From positions 1 to 54,147 of IMG/VR virus record IMGVR_UViG_3300043418_000125: a stretch of DNA of 54,147 nucleotides. The stretch is one strand, 5' to 3'. Both the position numbers and the translations under genes were made by a program. Below are positions 29,901-40,400 of the stretch, piece by piece (position 1 is the stretch's first letter; each line of letters opens with the position of its first letter). This DNA comes from a virus. Under the pieces are notes generated by a model, which worked only from the letters and a program-made list of their open reading frames with translations, was not told the origin of the DNA and did not search any database.

Positions 29901-30092
29901 ATGAGGCACATCCTGCTTCTGTTGGCACTCGGGATTGGCGGCTACTTCGTATGGCAAGCCATTGGAAACGCAGCCCGAGTCCACACCAGACTGTTCCTTG
30001 GCCAGCATCTGTTCAAGGTTGCAGCAATCGTCGTAGCAGTGTTTGCGTTCTTCATCTCGCAAGCCCTCTACGGTTCAGCAAAACTTTTCTAG
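29901..30092 (+). CDS. 63-aa two-span membrane protein
   Basis: Two hydrophobic spans (HILLLLALGIGGYFVWQAIG and HLFKVAAIVVAVFAFFISQA) with a short cytoplasmic end. It starts one base after the SSB stop. It is the first of a membrane cassette that goes on to two lipoproteins. No family recognised. Confidence 0.65.
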   Translation: MRHILLLLALGIGGYFVWQAIGNAARVHTRLFLGQHLFKVAAIVVAVFAFFISQALYGSAKLF

Positions 30093-30101
30093 GACACCAC
30101 A

Positions 30102-30914
30102 ATGAAAGCAATCCTCTCCATCGCACTCGCTCTGCTGATCGCCAGCATGACTGCCTGCACACAGATTGACACCGGCAACATCGGCGTCGAATCCACTCTT
30201 GGCCAGGTCAAGAAAGAGACCCTGCCCCCAGGCGTCTACTTCACCATGTTCAAGAAGGTCACTGAGGTTTCAGCCAAAGAGCTGCGCCTGTCGCTCGATG
30301 ACTTAAAACCACAGACCAGCGACAAGATCACGCTGCAAGACTTGGACGTGGACATCTACGTGCAGATCGACCCTGCTCATGCCAGCGACATCATGACCCG
30401 CTGGAATGGCGACATCAGCTACGAGAAGGGTGAAGACAGCGCACGCATCGGCATCAACTACGTGACGCGCCAAGCACGTGAGGCCATCTACAACGCAGTG
30501 TCCAAGCGTGGCTCTGCCACTGTCCACACCGAGCGCACAGAGATTGCCGCTGCCGTGGTCAAGGCTTTGCAAGAAGACCTCGATGACTCAGCCGGTAAGG
30601 GTTGGTTCTTCGTTCGCTCTGCCAACGTGCGCAACCTGGTGACAGACCCCGCGCTCGAGAAGGCAATCATGGAAGCGGCCAACCGCCAGTTCCAGATCAA
30701 TGCCAAGCAGAAGGAAGTCGAGCTGGCCAAGGCAGAAGCCGAGCGTCAGCGTGTCGAAGCACAAGGTATCGCTGACGCCATTCGCATCAAGGCTGCGGCC
30801 GTGTCATCGCAAGGTGGCCAACAGTTCGTTGACCTCGAGGCAATCAAGAAGTGGGACGGCAAGCTGCCATCCACCATGTCTGGCAACGCCACTCCATTCA
30901 TTCACGTGAAGTAA
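30102..30914 (+). CDS. SPFH/Band-7 domain lipoprotein
   Basis: A 270-aa protein with a type II signal peptide (LLIASMTAC, Cys19 lipidated) and an SPFH domain: TGNIGVESTLGQVKKETLPP, YVQIDPAHASDIM, TRQAREAIYNAVS, then the long C-terminal helix (KQKEVELAKAEAERQRVEAQ) typical of prohibitin/HflK-type proteins. These form large rings or microdomains in membranes. HflK/HflC modulate FtsH and lambda lysogeny in E. coli; a phage version could act on the host FtsH or exclude other phages. The role is inferred. Confidence 0.8.
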   Translation: MKAILSIALALLIASMTACTQIDTGNIGVESTLGQVKKETLPPGVYFTMFKKVTEVSAKELRLSLDDLKPQTSDKITLQDLDVDIYVQIDPAHASDIMTRWNGDISYEKGEDSARIGINYVTRQAREAIYNAVSKRGSATVHTERTEIAAAVVKALQEDLDDSAGKGWFFVRSANVRNLVTDPALEKAIMEAANRQFQINAKQKEVELAKAEAERQRVEAQGIADAIRIKAAAVSSQGGQQFVDLEAIKKWDGKLPSTMSGNATPFIHVK

Positions 30915-31153
30915 TGAAGGCTCTACTCGCAATCGCTCTTCTCCTTTGTGTCGCTGCGTGCGGCAAGAAGGAAATGCCACCACAGGAGGGCGACCTCCCC
31001 CGTGGCTGCGACAAGGTGCAAATCCTTCGTGTGGATGCACACAACGACGGGACATACGAAACCCTGATGGAACAACAGAGCGCAATGCGTAAGCGGTATC
31101 TGCGCGACGGCAACTTCGGCAACGTCGGTGACGTGTTCACCTTCTGCCACTAA
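30914..31153 (+). CDS. Small lipoprotein
   Basis: A 79-aa protein with a type II signal peptide (LLLCVAAC, Cys16) and a short mature part containing two more Cys (PRGCDKVQ and TFCH). It overlaps the SPFH stop by one base. Superinfection-exclusion lipoproteins are of this size, but no family is recognised, so this stays a suggestion. Confidence 0.65.
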   Translation: MKALLAIALLLCVAACGKKEMPPQEGDLPRGCDKVQILRVDAHNDGTYETLMEQQSAMRKRYLRDGNFGNVGDVFTFCH

Positions 31154-31176
31154 GAAAAACAACCAGAGAGGAAGTC

Positions 31177-31368
31177 ATGGATAGACAGCAACACAGGAAG
31201 CTCGTTCGCGAGCGAGTGAACGACGAGAACAAAAAGCTCGCAGCACAATTCGCAATCCCCAAGGCATTCATTGCACACGCACGACGCCACGGTATGCAAG
31301 TCGTGGACATCATTCAAGCGCAGTTCAAACACAAGGACGCTGGCACATTGAGAGGTAAGAAAGCATGA
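31177..31368 (+). CDS. Small basic protein (63 aa)
   Basis: A helical, basic protein (QQHRKLVRERVNDENKKLAA, then IPKAFIAHARRHGMQVVDII). AGAGAGGAAG precedes the ATG and the stop overlaps the next gene by 4 bases. Function unknown; nucleic-acid binding possible. Confidence 0.6.
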   Translation: MDRQQHRKLVRERVNDENKKLAAQFAIPKAFIAHARRHGMQVVDIIQAQFKHKDAGTLRGKKA

Positions 31369-31832
31369 GTAACTTTGAACGCACCGCACAGTGGCTCGCA
31401 GCCTGCGGCAAGGAAGTTGGCCACAAACAGAATCTGTCCACACAGATTGGTTGCCACATGGAGGAGTTCCTCGAGTTCACCAAGACGCTGGCATTCAGCG
31501 GCGACGGCGAGACTGCTGTGTTCCTCACGCCCCTGCAAGTGCAAGCCGCCATCGAAACGCTCAACCGCTTCGCCACTGAAATCAAGCGCGGCTCCATCGT
31601 GGCCACCATCCCACGTGAAGCACGTGCCGAATGCCTCGACTCACTGTGCGACATGCAAGTCACCGGCGACGGTGTGGCATGGCTGGCGGACTTCAACAAG
31701 ATCGCGGCAGACGAAGCTGTGCTGCAAGCCAACGAAGCCAAGCTCGTTGACGGCAAGCCAGTGATTCTCGAGGGCGGCAAGATTGGTAAGCCCGAGGGCT
31801 GGACTCCTGCTGACCTGTCGAGGTTCGTATGA
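31365..31832 (+). CDS. MazG/PRA-PH-like NTP pyrophosphohydrolase
   Basis: A 155-aa all-helical protein. CHMEEFLEFTKTL supplies the E-x-x-E-like metal motif. The middle DSLCDMQVTGDGVAWL and the C-terminal ANEAKLVDGKPVILEGGKIGKPEGWTPADL segment match the phage HisE/MazG-like clade, which hydrolyses nucleoside triphosphates. Possible roles are nucleotide pool control and lowering ppGpp or aberrant nucleotides. The neighbouring overlaps (4 bases each side) mark it as part of the operon. Confidence 0.75.
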   Translation: MSNFERTAQWLAACGKEVGHKQNLSTQIGCHMEEFLEFTKTLAFSGDGETAVFLTPLQVQAAIETLNRFATEIKRGSIVATIPREARAECLDSLCDMQVTGDGVAWLADFNKIAADEAVLQANEAKLVDGKPVILEGGKIGKPEGWTPADLSRFV

Positions 31833-32020
31833 GCGCCATCGAACACAAGCCAGACACCATGCTCCTGATGGCAAACATCCACGCCAGCAACGAGACAGTC
31901 AGCGTGCGCTCAAACATGGGCACGCTGCCCGAGGTACTGGAAAGCATGGAGCGCTTCTTGCGCGGCTGTGGCTACCAGTTCGAGGGTGAGCTGGACATCA
32001 TTCCACCGGAAAAACTTTAA
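31829..32020 (+). CDS. 63-aa operon protein
   Basis: Starts MSAIEHKPDTMLLMANIHAS, then LPEVLESMERFLRGCGYQFEGELDII. Two or three strands and one helix; no family recognised. It overlaps the MazG stop by 4 bases. Confidence 0.6.
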   Translation: MSAIEHKPDTMLLMANIHASNETVSVRSNMGTLPEVLESMERFLRGCGYQFEGELDIIPPEKL

Positions 32021-32041
32021 TCATCAACTAAGGAAATCAAA

Positions 32042-32269
32042 ATGAAACAACAACGCATCTATCTCGTCGGCCACGGTCATGACATCCGCCTCGTCAAAGC
32101 GGCTCACCGCTCGCAAGCACTGGGTCACGTGGCACGCTCGATCATCAACGTGAAGGTAGCCAGCCAGGACGAACTCGTCGAGGCGCTCGGCCACGGCATC
32201 GCGGTTGAGTCCGCATCGCCCGACGCAGAGACCAGCGAACTCTTCGGTGGCGATCAACAGGCAGCGTAA
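32042..32269 (+). CDS. Small protein (75 aa), unknown function
   Basis: Starts MKQQRIYLVGHGHDIRLVKA; the pattern suggests an alpha/beta fold, with AAHRSQALGHVARSI and an acidic C-terminus. GGAAATCAAA precedes the ATG. It shares one base with the following membrane gene. Confidence 0.6.
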   Translation: MKQQRIYLVGHGHDIRLVKAAHRSQALGHVARSIINVKVASQDELVEALGHGIAVESASPDAETSELFGGDQQAA

Positions 32270-32412
32270 TGCTTAAACAGATTCGTTATCTGTTCAGCAT
32301 GGCGGCAACCTTTGTCGCCATCTTCTCAATCTGCTTTGCCCTGTGGGTCATCGTCGGTGCGTGCATCGGCTTTGGCTGGACAGTGGGCAAAGCGTTAGCA
32401 GGAATCATCTAA
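32269..32412 (+). CDS. 47-aa membrane peptide
   Basis: A peptide with a long hydrophobic region (ATFVAIFSICFALWVIVGAC, then IGFGWTVGKALAGII). Start and stop each share one base with the neighbours (TAATG), so it is very likely translated with them. It lies just before the Xis-like gene. Confidence 0.6.
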   Translation: MLKQIRYLFSMAATFVAIFSICFALWVIVGACIGFGWTVGKALAGII

Positions 32413-32621
32413 TGAAGGAAATCATCCAACTTCGGGAGGTGGCCAGTCTACTCAACGTGAACCAAGAAACGGCGCGTCGTTGGGCAGTCAGCGGTCGCAT
32501 CCCCGCCTTCCGTTTTAACGGCAAGGGTCGGTGGCGTGCGTTCCGCGAGGATATTGACAAGTACCTTGCAGCGCATCAATCTACCGCTGCGACTGGGCAA
32601 GTCGTGAGCGCCAATCAGTAA
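32412..32621 (+). CDS. xis: Excisionase-like HTH protein
   Basis: A 69-aa protein: EIIQLREVASLLNVNQETAR, RWAVSGRIPAFRFNGKGRWR, then FREDIDKYL. This is the MerR-type winged HTH used by phage excisionases. It sits directly upstream of the integrase gene and in the same direction, the usual Xis position. It would bend DNA at the attachment sites to favour excision. A transcription-regulator role is the alternative. Confidence 0.8.
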   Translation: MKEIIQLREVASLLNVNQETARRWAVSGRIPAFRFNGKGRWRAFREDIDKYLAAHQSTAATGQVVSANQ

Positions 32622-32644
32622 TAGTTTTTGAAAGGACTACTGAC

Positions 32645-33709
32645 ATGGCGCTTTATAGAAGAGAGAAGTCGAAGGTATGGTGGATTGACGTCACTGCCCC
32701 CAACGGACAGCGGCATCGCGTCACAACCAGGACGACCAACAAGCAGCTCGCCAACGAGTTCGAAGCCAAGTTCGTCACGGATTTGTACAAGACTCAGCGG
32801 TTGGGCCTGCAAGGGGATCGCCGGTTCAGTGAAGCAATCAAGGTGCTGCTGACCGAGAAGGAAGGCAAGGACGTCTACATCGAGTACGAGCGCCAGCTCG
32901 GGTGGTGGCTTGAACAGTTTGGCGACATTCTGGTCAAGGACATTACCAAGGGGTTGATTCTCGACACGATAGCGCTCAAAGAGGCGACGGTTTCAAAGGC
33001 GACTTGCAACCGTTACCTCTCTGCCCTTCGAGTTTGTTTGAACCTGGTGAAGAAGAAGCACGGCTGGATTGAGCAGGTGCCGGATTTCTTTATGAATCAG
33101 GAGAGCAAGGGTCGGGTTCGCTGGCTGAAACCCGATGAAGTGGCGCGGCTGATTTCCAGCTTACCGGAACATCTGCGTGGGCCTGCGGTGCTGGCGCTGG
33201 CAACAGGGTTGCGCCGCAGTGTGGTGACAGGATTGAAGTGGGGTCAGGTGGACTTGGTGCGCAAGGTCATCACCATTGATGGTGAACACATGAAGAATGG
33301 TGAAGACCTGGGCATCCCGTTGTCAGAGATGGCGGTGGCGGTGCTGCGTGAACAGATCGGCAAGAACGTGGAGAACGTCTTCACGTACTGCGGTCGCTCG
33401 TTCAAACGCTGTTCTGAGAAAACCTGGGACAAGGCTTTGGAGAAGGCGGGTATCGAGGATTTCAGGTGGCACGATTTGCGCCATACCTGGGCCACCTTGA
33501 TGACGCAGGCGGGGGTACCGGATGCGGTGCTGATGACCTTGGGTGCGTGGAAGACGCTCTCGATGGTTCGTCGGTATGCGCACCATGCCACCGAGTCGGT
33601 TCGTCCGCACGCTCAGGCGGTGGACGGGGCGCTCTCTGGGGTCATGTCACAAATCCTGCCACACCCTCCGACCGGAGTGAATGTTCACCCACTTCGGAGA
33701 GTCATGTAA
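32645..33709 (+). CDS. int: Tyrosine integrase
   Basis: A 354-aa protein. An N-terminal arm-binding domain and a SAM-like core domain (residues ~60-150) precede the catalytic domain with Arg190 (LALATGLRRS), His276 and Arg279 (HDLRH), Trp302 (GAWKT) and nucleophile Tyr311 (RRYAHH). It would recombine attP with the bacterial tRNA-Ser gene. The gene ends 12 bases before the tRNA-like attP core, the usual layout of tRNA-integrating phages. Start at 32645 has AAAGGACT upstream. Confidence 0.95.
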   Translation: MALYRREKSKVWWIDVTAPNGQRHRVTTRTTNKQLANEFEAKFVTDLYKTQRLGLQGDRRFSEAIKVLLTEKEGKDVYIEYERQLGWWLEQFGDILVKDITKGLILDTIALKEATVSKATCNRYLSALRVCLNLVKKKHGWIEQVPDFFMNQESKGRVRWLKPDEVARLISSLPEHLRGPAVLALATGLRRSVVTGLKWGQVDLVRKVITIDGEHMKNGEDLGIPLSEMAVAVLREQIGKNVENVFTYCGRSFKRCSEKTWDKALEKAGIEDFRWHDLRHTWATLMTQAGVPDAVLMTLGAWKTLSMVRRYAHHATESVRPHAQAVDGALSGVMSQILPHPPTGVNVHPLRRVM

Positions 33710-33721
33710 GTCATTGATTAT

Positions 33722-33780
33722 TGGCGGAAAGGGTGGGATTCGAACCCACGTTACCGCATAACGGTAAACCGGATTTCGAG
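33722..33780 (-). other. attP: attP core: 3' half of tRNA-Ser(CGA)
   Basis: Read on the minus strand, 33780-33722 begins in an anticodon loop (CTCGAAA: anticodon CGA), then the 3' anticodon stem, a long variable arm (TTACCGTTATGCGGTAA), a T-arm (GTGGG-TTCGAAT-CCCAC), the acceptor strand CCTTTCC, discriminator G and CCA. The 5' half is absent. It is the part of a host tRNA-Ser gene that a phage carries to restore the gene after integration. It is 12 bases from the integrase stop. Confidence 0.88.
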
Positions 33781-33941
33781 CCTGTGACAACTCTGAATTG
33801 CACGCGCAAAAAACTCCTGAGAAATCAGGCTCTTGCGCTCACGATAGCCCAGATTTTCGTGCATTCACGTCACACGGAATCCTGCCTTTTCCTGCCTTGA
33901 TCTGCATATCTACGACACGTTTACGACACACCAAAAAAGCA

Positions 33942-34421
33942 ATGGCAACAAGCAAGAAACCCCGTAAGAAGTACCAACCAAAGATCGCGGCAAAGCTGCC
34001 CGTGGTCTACCGTTTTGCCCCCGACGCCGAGCGCGATCTGCAACTGGCTCCGCACGCTGCGCTGACCAACTTCAAGCTAGGCACCGTGGCCGACGAGGAT
34101 TGGCACACGCTGGCCTCAAGGCTGAATCTCGGCAGCACCATCGCCCACCAAGTCTTCGAGGGCGTGGAGGCCAGGGTCGCAATGAACGATGCCGTCGAGG
34201 CACTGCGGTCTGTGTGGGTGCGCCACGAAAAGACTGGCAAGTGGGGCACCACCGGCGAGGAATACAACACCATCGCCTTGGGGCTGACGCTCACGGACGA
34301 CATGCAGGCGAAATGCACCCGCCGAGAAATGCGGAAAGCCATTGAACACGTCATCGAGAACGCAGCCGTCAACCGTCGTGGCCTTACCACGAAACAGATG
34401 CTGGCTGGTTCTGTCATCTAG
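33942..34421 (+). CDS. Conserved protein next to attP (159 aa), unknown
   Basis: Starts MATSKKPRKKYQPKIAAKLP, with a basic N-terminus and a YRFAPDAERDLQLAPHAALTNFKLGTV region, then helical segments. I do not recognise a named family. The start at 33942 was chosen because the upstream frame contains the attP region and no better ribosome site. It lies at the end of the prophage after integration and may be expressed from the lysogen, so it is a candidate lysogenic-conversion or immunity gene. The stop lies one base from the convergent stop of the giant virion gene. Confidence 0.6.
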   Translation: MATSKKPRKKYQPKIAAKLPVVYRFAPDAERDLQLAPHAALTNFKLGTVADEDWHTLASRLNLGSTIAHQVFEGVEARVAMNDAVEALRSVWVRHEKTGKWGTTGEEYNTIALGLTLTDDMQAKCTRREMRKAIEHVIENAAVNRRGLTTKQMLAGSVI

Positions 34422-34422
34422 C

Positions 34423-37400
34423 CTATTTGGATCGAGCCATCTTGATTCGAGCCTCCTCGACCTGTTTGGCATAGTCTGTTCGGAGCTGTTGAATGCGCTC
34501 AATCTCGAGCCGCTTCTCAGCGCCGGACATCGTGGCGTCATCCTCGACTACCTTGAGCTGCTTGTTCAGCTTGGATAGGCTATCCGAGGCTTTGGCGTAC
34601 AGCTTGCTCATGGAAATCTGGTCGCCCTTCTCTTCGGCAATCGCCTCAGCCCGTTTGTACTGGCCAAGGTTGATGAAGTTCTGGTAGTCGGCCACCGCAG
34701 TCGCAGCTTCCTTGGCGTTCTCGTAGAACGAGGTGACGTACTTCGACTGGCCTTGCGGCATGGTCTTCACGTAGTTTCCCACCACCAAGAAGTCGTCGAT
34801 GCGCTCAAAGCGCGATGACTCACCTGGCTTGAGCGGAGCAACCGCCATGTTCGATGTCGCCTGCATGGCGGTACCGACCCAACCCAAATACCCCCGAATG
34901 AGGTAGTCGTACTGGATGGGCGAGAGCTGCATGTTGTCGGCGTTGATCGCCCCGCCGGTGACGGCAGAGGCCATCTCGGCAAACATGCCGTTGATCTTGC
35001 CCAGACCCACCGCCACGGCAGACGTGCCCTGGTTGACTCGGTTGCCAACAGACAGACGCTCCATGCCCATCGACTCGATTGGTCGGCTGGTGAAGCCATC
35101 CTTGTTGCGAGCGATGTCGTACACGGGGCGAACAATCTGGGGCACAGGGTTGATGGCCAGGTTGTCAGCGAACACCGCCAACAGACGGCGACCGAACACC
35201 TTGCCTTCCACGTTCTTGTCCACGAGCTGCTCGGTAAAGCGCTCGACGATGGTCTCGAAGGCGCCCATCTCGAATGGCTTGGGGATGCGCAGGCCGGTCT
35301 TGGTGCCAGGCACCTTGAACCAGAAGAACGCGTCACGTTCCCAATCCTCCAGCGCCTTGTAGTCGTCGTCATCCTTCTGGCTGAGGTACAGCACGATGCC
35401 GAACATCGTGATGGCGCCCAACACAGCAGAGAACTTCGCGGCTTTCTGGCGCTCGGACTCTGTTGCATTTCCGCTGAGAGACTGAACCACTGGGTCTAAG
35501 CCGTCGCGGCCGAGCTTGTACAGGCCCTGCAAGCGAGCATTGAAGTACGGCAGGATTTGGGACAGATACCGCACTGCAACAAAGCCACCTTGCAGCGAGA
35601 AGTCCTGCAAGTCACGGGCAGCGTATGCGGCCTCGAGGTGGGTGGCACCGTTCGCACGGAGCTGGTTGTACAAAGCGAGGCGGTTGGAGTTTTCCATCGC
35701 GTCACTGATTTCGTCGTATTTGTCCCACACACCCTTGAAGGCTTCCTTCACCTTGGTCTCGGTGGTGAGGATGTCCTTGTTGGGAACGCCCTTGCGGATG
35801 AGGTGCTTCACATTGGAGGCAGCATCACCGTCAAAGGCGTTGCCCATTGCAAAGATGCCGCCGCCAGCCAGAGCTGAGGCGCGGTCATCTTTGTACGCAC
35901 GCCATCCTTCGATGACGTTGGCGATGGGGTTCTTATTCAGCTCGGAGATGCCGATGGACTGAACAGAGTCGCGGATCAAGTTGTTGATCTTGAACGTGGG
36001 GCTGAGGGAGATGAAGCGAGTCAGCGTGGTCTTGAACTCGCGAGCCGTGTTCGTCCAGAAGCCGTAGCTAGGCACGCTGGCCACCGCATCCAGCGAGGCC
36101 AACAGGAACTCGTCGTCAATGCGCCAGTGTTGCTCTTTGCCATCGACCATCGTCTTGACAGAATCCTTCTCGGCGACTTTGAGTTTGGTCACAATGCCGC
36201 CCATCTGCATGGCAGAGTTGAGCGTTTCATTCGCAGCTTCGTTTTTCATCGACGCAGACAAAATGTGCGACCAGTTCATCAGCACGTTTTCCATCAGGTC
36301 GTTGAGCGGACGCTCGGAGCCTTTGAGCTTCTTCGACAGGTACTGGCCAACGGCAGCAGTGGATGTCTGGGCACCCGACAGGCTGCGGTCGTCATCCATG
36401 TTGCGGTAGAACGGCACGTACCAAATGTCAGACGAGAAGCGCTTGTACGCTGCCTCGTCAATGAGACCGTTGGTGCGAGCGATGTCGAGAACAGAGCGGT
36501 TCAGCTCGTTCATCTGTTGCAGGGTGTTGACGTACAGCGCCGCGCGCGACTTGCCATCTTTGGTCGTGCCCAGGTTGAGCTTCTTCAACTCAGCAATCTC
36601 GTCGTCCTTGAAGAAGTGTTCGCGGTCAGACTTCTTCAACTCGCCTGCGCGGTTGGCAGCAATCCACAGCAGGAAGCGGTCAACCTCGATGCCGAGCGGT
36701 TGCAAGACTTCGAGCAGACCCTTGGTGCCCTTCTTGATGTTGAGAGCGCCATCGTCGTTGAACACCTGGCCGTAGTGCAGCAGCGCGGAGACAGCGCCGT
36801 CTTGTGGGCCGTTCGACATGCGCAGCTTCATGTACGCCTTCATGTCCAGGTCGCGCACAGAGCGGAACTTATCGAAGGTGCCCTGCACCACGCGCAGCCA
36901 GAAGCGAGGCTTCAATGCCTCAAGGCGCTCTTGGATTGATGGAGGCGAGTAGTGACCCTTGGCCAACGCAATGGCGCGTGCCTTGGGTGAGAGGTCGTCG
37001 TACTGAGCCTCGTAGTCGTGGCGACGGAACATGGGCAAGCCATCCTCAGCCACGATCTGTTGCAGCTTCTCGGGAATGACGAAGCCGAGCTGTTGCCCAG
37101 TGCCTTCGATGTTCATCACCTCAACCTTGCCGCCCATCTCTTTCTTGCCAATCAAATCCTTTACCACAGACGGTACGGTCTGGTTGTAGTAGCTGGCCAC
37201 GCCATCGCCACCAATGTCCATCTCTTCGCCGACCAGCTCGAGCGTGCCGCCATCGTTGATGGCTTTGTTGGCCAAGTCCTTGCCGACCGTAGCCGACAGT
37301 TCTTTCTGGCCGACACCCTTCTGGTTGATGACGCTGGCACCAGCCTTGTTGCCCACCACGTCGAACGTGCCGTCATCGTTTTGTTTGATGGTCAGCTTGT

Positions 37401-40400
37401 CAACAGAGTTCGACAGTTTGTAGCGGTCAACCTGTTGCTCGCCGGTAGTCCATGCGATGCGGTTGATACCCTGCTCTTGGGCGTAGGCAATCGCACGCTT
37501 CAACAGAAGCGCAGTCCATGCCTTCGTGTCTTTCATCATCGGCGCGTCGGGCACCTTGCCCTCTTCGTTGCCGAAGCCAAGCTCGCGACCGTCTTGGCCA
37601 CGCTGGCTTTGAATCTCTTCAAGGAACAGAACGTCGTTGCCGTCCATATCCTTGCGCTGGTTCATGCGAACCCAACCGAGGTGCTTGCCACCTGACTCTG
37701 GGCCGAAGTGGATCTCGTCAAAGTCTTTGTACGGCTTGGTGCGGCCGGACGGTTCGGTGACGATGAGTTCGACGTAGTTCTTGCCACCGGCCAATGTGTA
37801 CTGGCGGTGCTTGGTGCCCTGCAACAGACGAGGGTCGAGCGACAGCTCATCAATCATCTCCTCGCGGGTCAGGTCGATGTCTTCCTCGAGCGTGCCAGTC
37901 TGGTCGGCGTACATTGAGCGGATGTCTTCGTCGCTCAGGCGCTTACCGGCGCCACTGAGAATGACGTCGTTCAGGTGCAGCTTGTTGCCAGCAATGAAGT
38001 CCAGAACCTGTTGCTTCGTGACCTTGCCGGTTTGCATGGCCAGCCAGTCGTTCACGCCAGTCCATTTGATTTCCTCTTCGCGCACGCCAGGGAGCTTGCC
38101 GATGATGGCAACCCAGTCCTTCGCCTGTGCGGATTCCTGCTTGGCAGCGCGTGTGGCACGCTCAAGCGCTGAGTAGAAGGTCGGAGCCTTGCCACGCATC
38201 TGGCCTTCCAGCATGGATGCGTCAGCGGCCTTTGTACCGCCCTTACCTTCTTCACCTTCGCCATCGACAACGAACTTGCGTGCGTTGCGAACGAGCTGGT
38301 TAATCTCGTTGTTGCTGGCGTAGGCAATGTTGAATGTCTCACGCAGCCATTTGCGGATGGCGGCGTAGATCGTGCGCAGTGCAGACTTGGCATCGGCATC
38401 GAGCTTGTCGCCCTTCTCCGCCATGTCGGCCAAGACTTCCTCGGTGGCCTCCTCGAGTGCGAGACCTTCTTTGACCATCATGGCTTCTGCACGCTGGCGA
38501 ACAGTCTTGTTGCCGTTGAACAGACCACGCATGGTCTCTGCGTGCTTCTCGCCCAGGATCGAGCGCAAGCCGAAGTGGCCTGCGATTTCGTGAGCGATGG
38601 TCAGGATGGCGTCGTTGGCGTTGTGGATGTTGCCAGCAACCAAGTACACCTTGCCATTGAGGTAGATGCCTGGCACCTTGTTGGCCATACCGGCGCGTTT
38701 GATGCGAGTTAGCGTTTTGATCGGCAGGTCATCCTCTGTCTCGAGAACAACCACGTTGGGCATGTTTGCCCACTCGCCAGTCATCTTGGCCAAGACCTTC
38801 TTGACATCGGCCTTGTTCATGCCGGTGTCGCCAACCGTGGTCACACGGTAGTGAGCCTTGTAGCCTTTGTTGAGCTGCGCAATTTCGTTCAGCTCGCGCA
38901 TGGCACCGATGAAGTCACCAGATTCCGCCATCTCTTTCAGGCGAATCTCGTCCTCCATATCCAAGGCGTTGTCGTTGTACGCCTTGTCGATGCGCTCAAT
39001 AGCCTTCTTGAGCTTTACAGGGTCAACCTTCGGGCTGGCCTTCTTTACTTCTGGTTCGGGTTCTGAGCGCTGCTCAGTTGGCGCTTCGCCAGTTCGTTCT
39101 TCACTATTCTGGCTCGGGCTTTCGGTGCGAGCTTGCTCAGTGCCACCATCCCCTTCAACAGATTTTGCTTCCTTAGCTTGTCGAGCGACTTCATCATTGA
39201 TTTCTTCCTCAGTGAATCCAAGCGCCAGCATAGCTGAACGCAGGTCAGTATTGCTCTCGCCACCAATGGCGATTGCATCGTCAATGTCGAACAAGCTGGC
39301 ATCGTCCAGCTCGCCCACGTATTGCATGGCTTCGCGCTCTGCCGCCTCGTAGCCATCGTCACCTTCGTCTAAGAAGGCTTGGTCTTCTGCATCTTCCTGC
39401 TCGCGCTGGCGCTGCTCCTCCATGCGCTGTGCAAGGATGTCATCAGCGTCGTCGCCGTACAGGGGTGCAATCTTCTCACCGCGCATGGCGCGTTGGATGA
39501 GTGCATAGATTTCGTCTTGGCCACCGATGGCGTCCTTGGGCAAGAAGCCACGCTCGGCAGCGTAGGTCTGCAAGTCATCCAGCGACAGTCCGGTCTTGCG
39601 GAACACAGGGCCGTAGCCAGACGCCATGAATGCGCGGCGCTCTTTGATGCCAGGGGCAAACTCCAGCACGACATCGAGCTTGATGCCGTAACGGCCGAGG
39701 AACGCCTTGAATGGGTTGTCCTTGGCCAGAGCTGAACGCAGGCGATCACCAGCAGAGCGTTTCTTTTCTTCCTTGGTCTGTTCGACTTTGGGAGTTTCAT
39801 CGACATGTTTTGCAGACGTGTCGTTTTCAGGCTCGGCTTTCGACACGACAGGCTCGGCCTTTGGTTCAGCCTTGGTTTCCTCGGCCTTTACTACCGGAGC
39901 TTGTGGCGCTGCTACCGGAGCTGGCTGCGCTGCTACCGGAGCGGCTGCTGGCTTCTGCTCGAGCGCGAGGGGTTTGCCCTTCACGCCATCCTTCACCCAT
40001 GACTTGAATGCCGCCATAGGCATTTCGCTGATGGCGCCCAAGCCAGTCCAGCCTGGGGTGTAGTTGGCCAAGTACGCCTTGCGTGCCTCGGCCTCGGTGT
40101 TGAAACCGACAAGCGCCTTGTGTTCGTCGAAGCTGCCGTCTTTGTTTACTTGGTCAACGACGAACACCTTCTTGCTGCCAGGGTTGCCGCCGATGAAGAC
40201 GTCAACGTGGTCTTTGTCTTTGCCGACAGTGCCCTTGATGTAGCCATAGTGGTTGGCCATCGTGTTCTTCCACTCGGTACCGTCAGGAGACTTACCGCTG
40301 CGCTCGGAGCCAGCAGGGTTCTCGATGGCGATACGCAAGCCGCCCACAAACTTCGGTGGGAGGTGCCCCTTCTTGTAGACGCCAGACTTCTTCTGGGCCT

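Noticed and set aside
33722-33780. Functional tRNA-Ser gene
   Set aside because: Only the 3' half is present; the D-arm and 5' acceptor strand are missing, so it is an attachment core and not a working tRNA.
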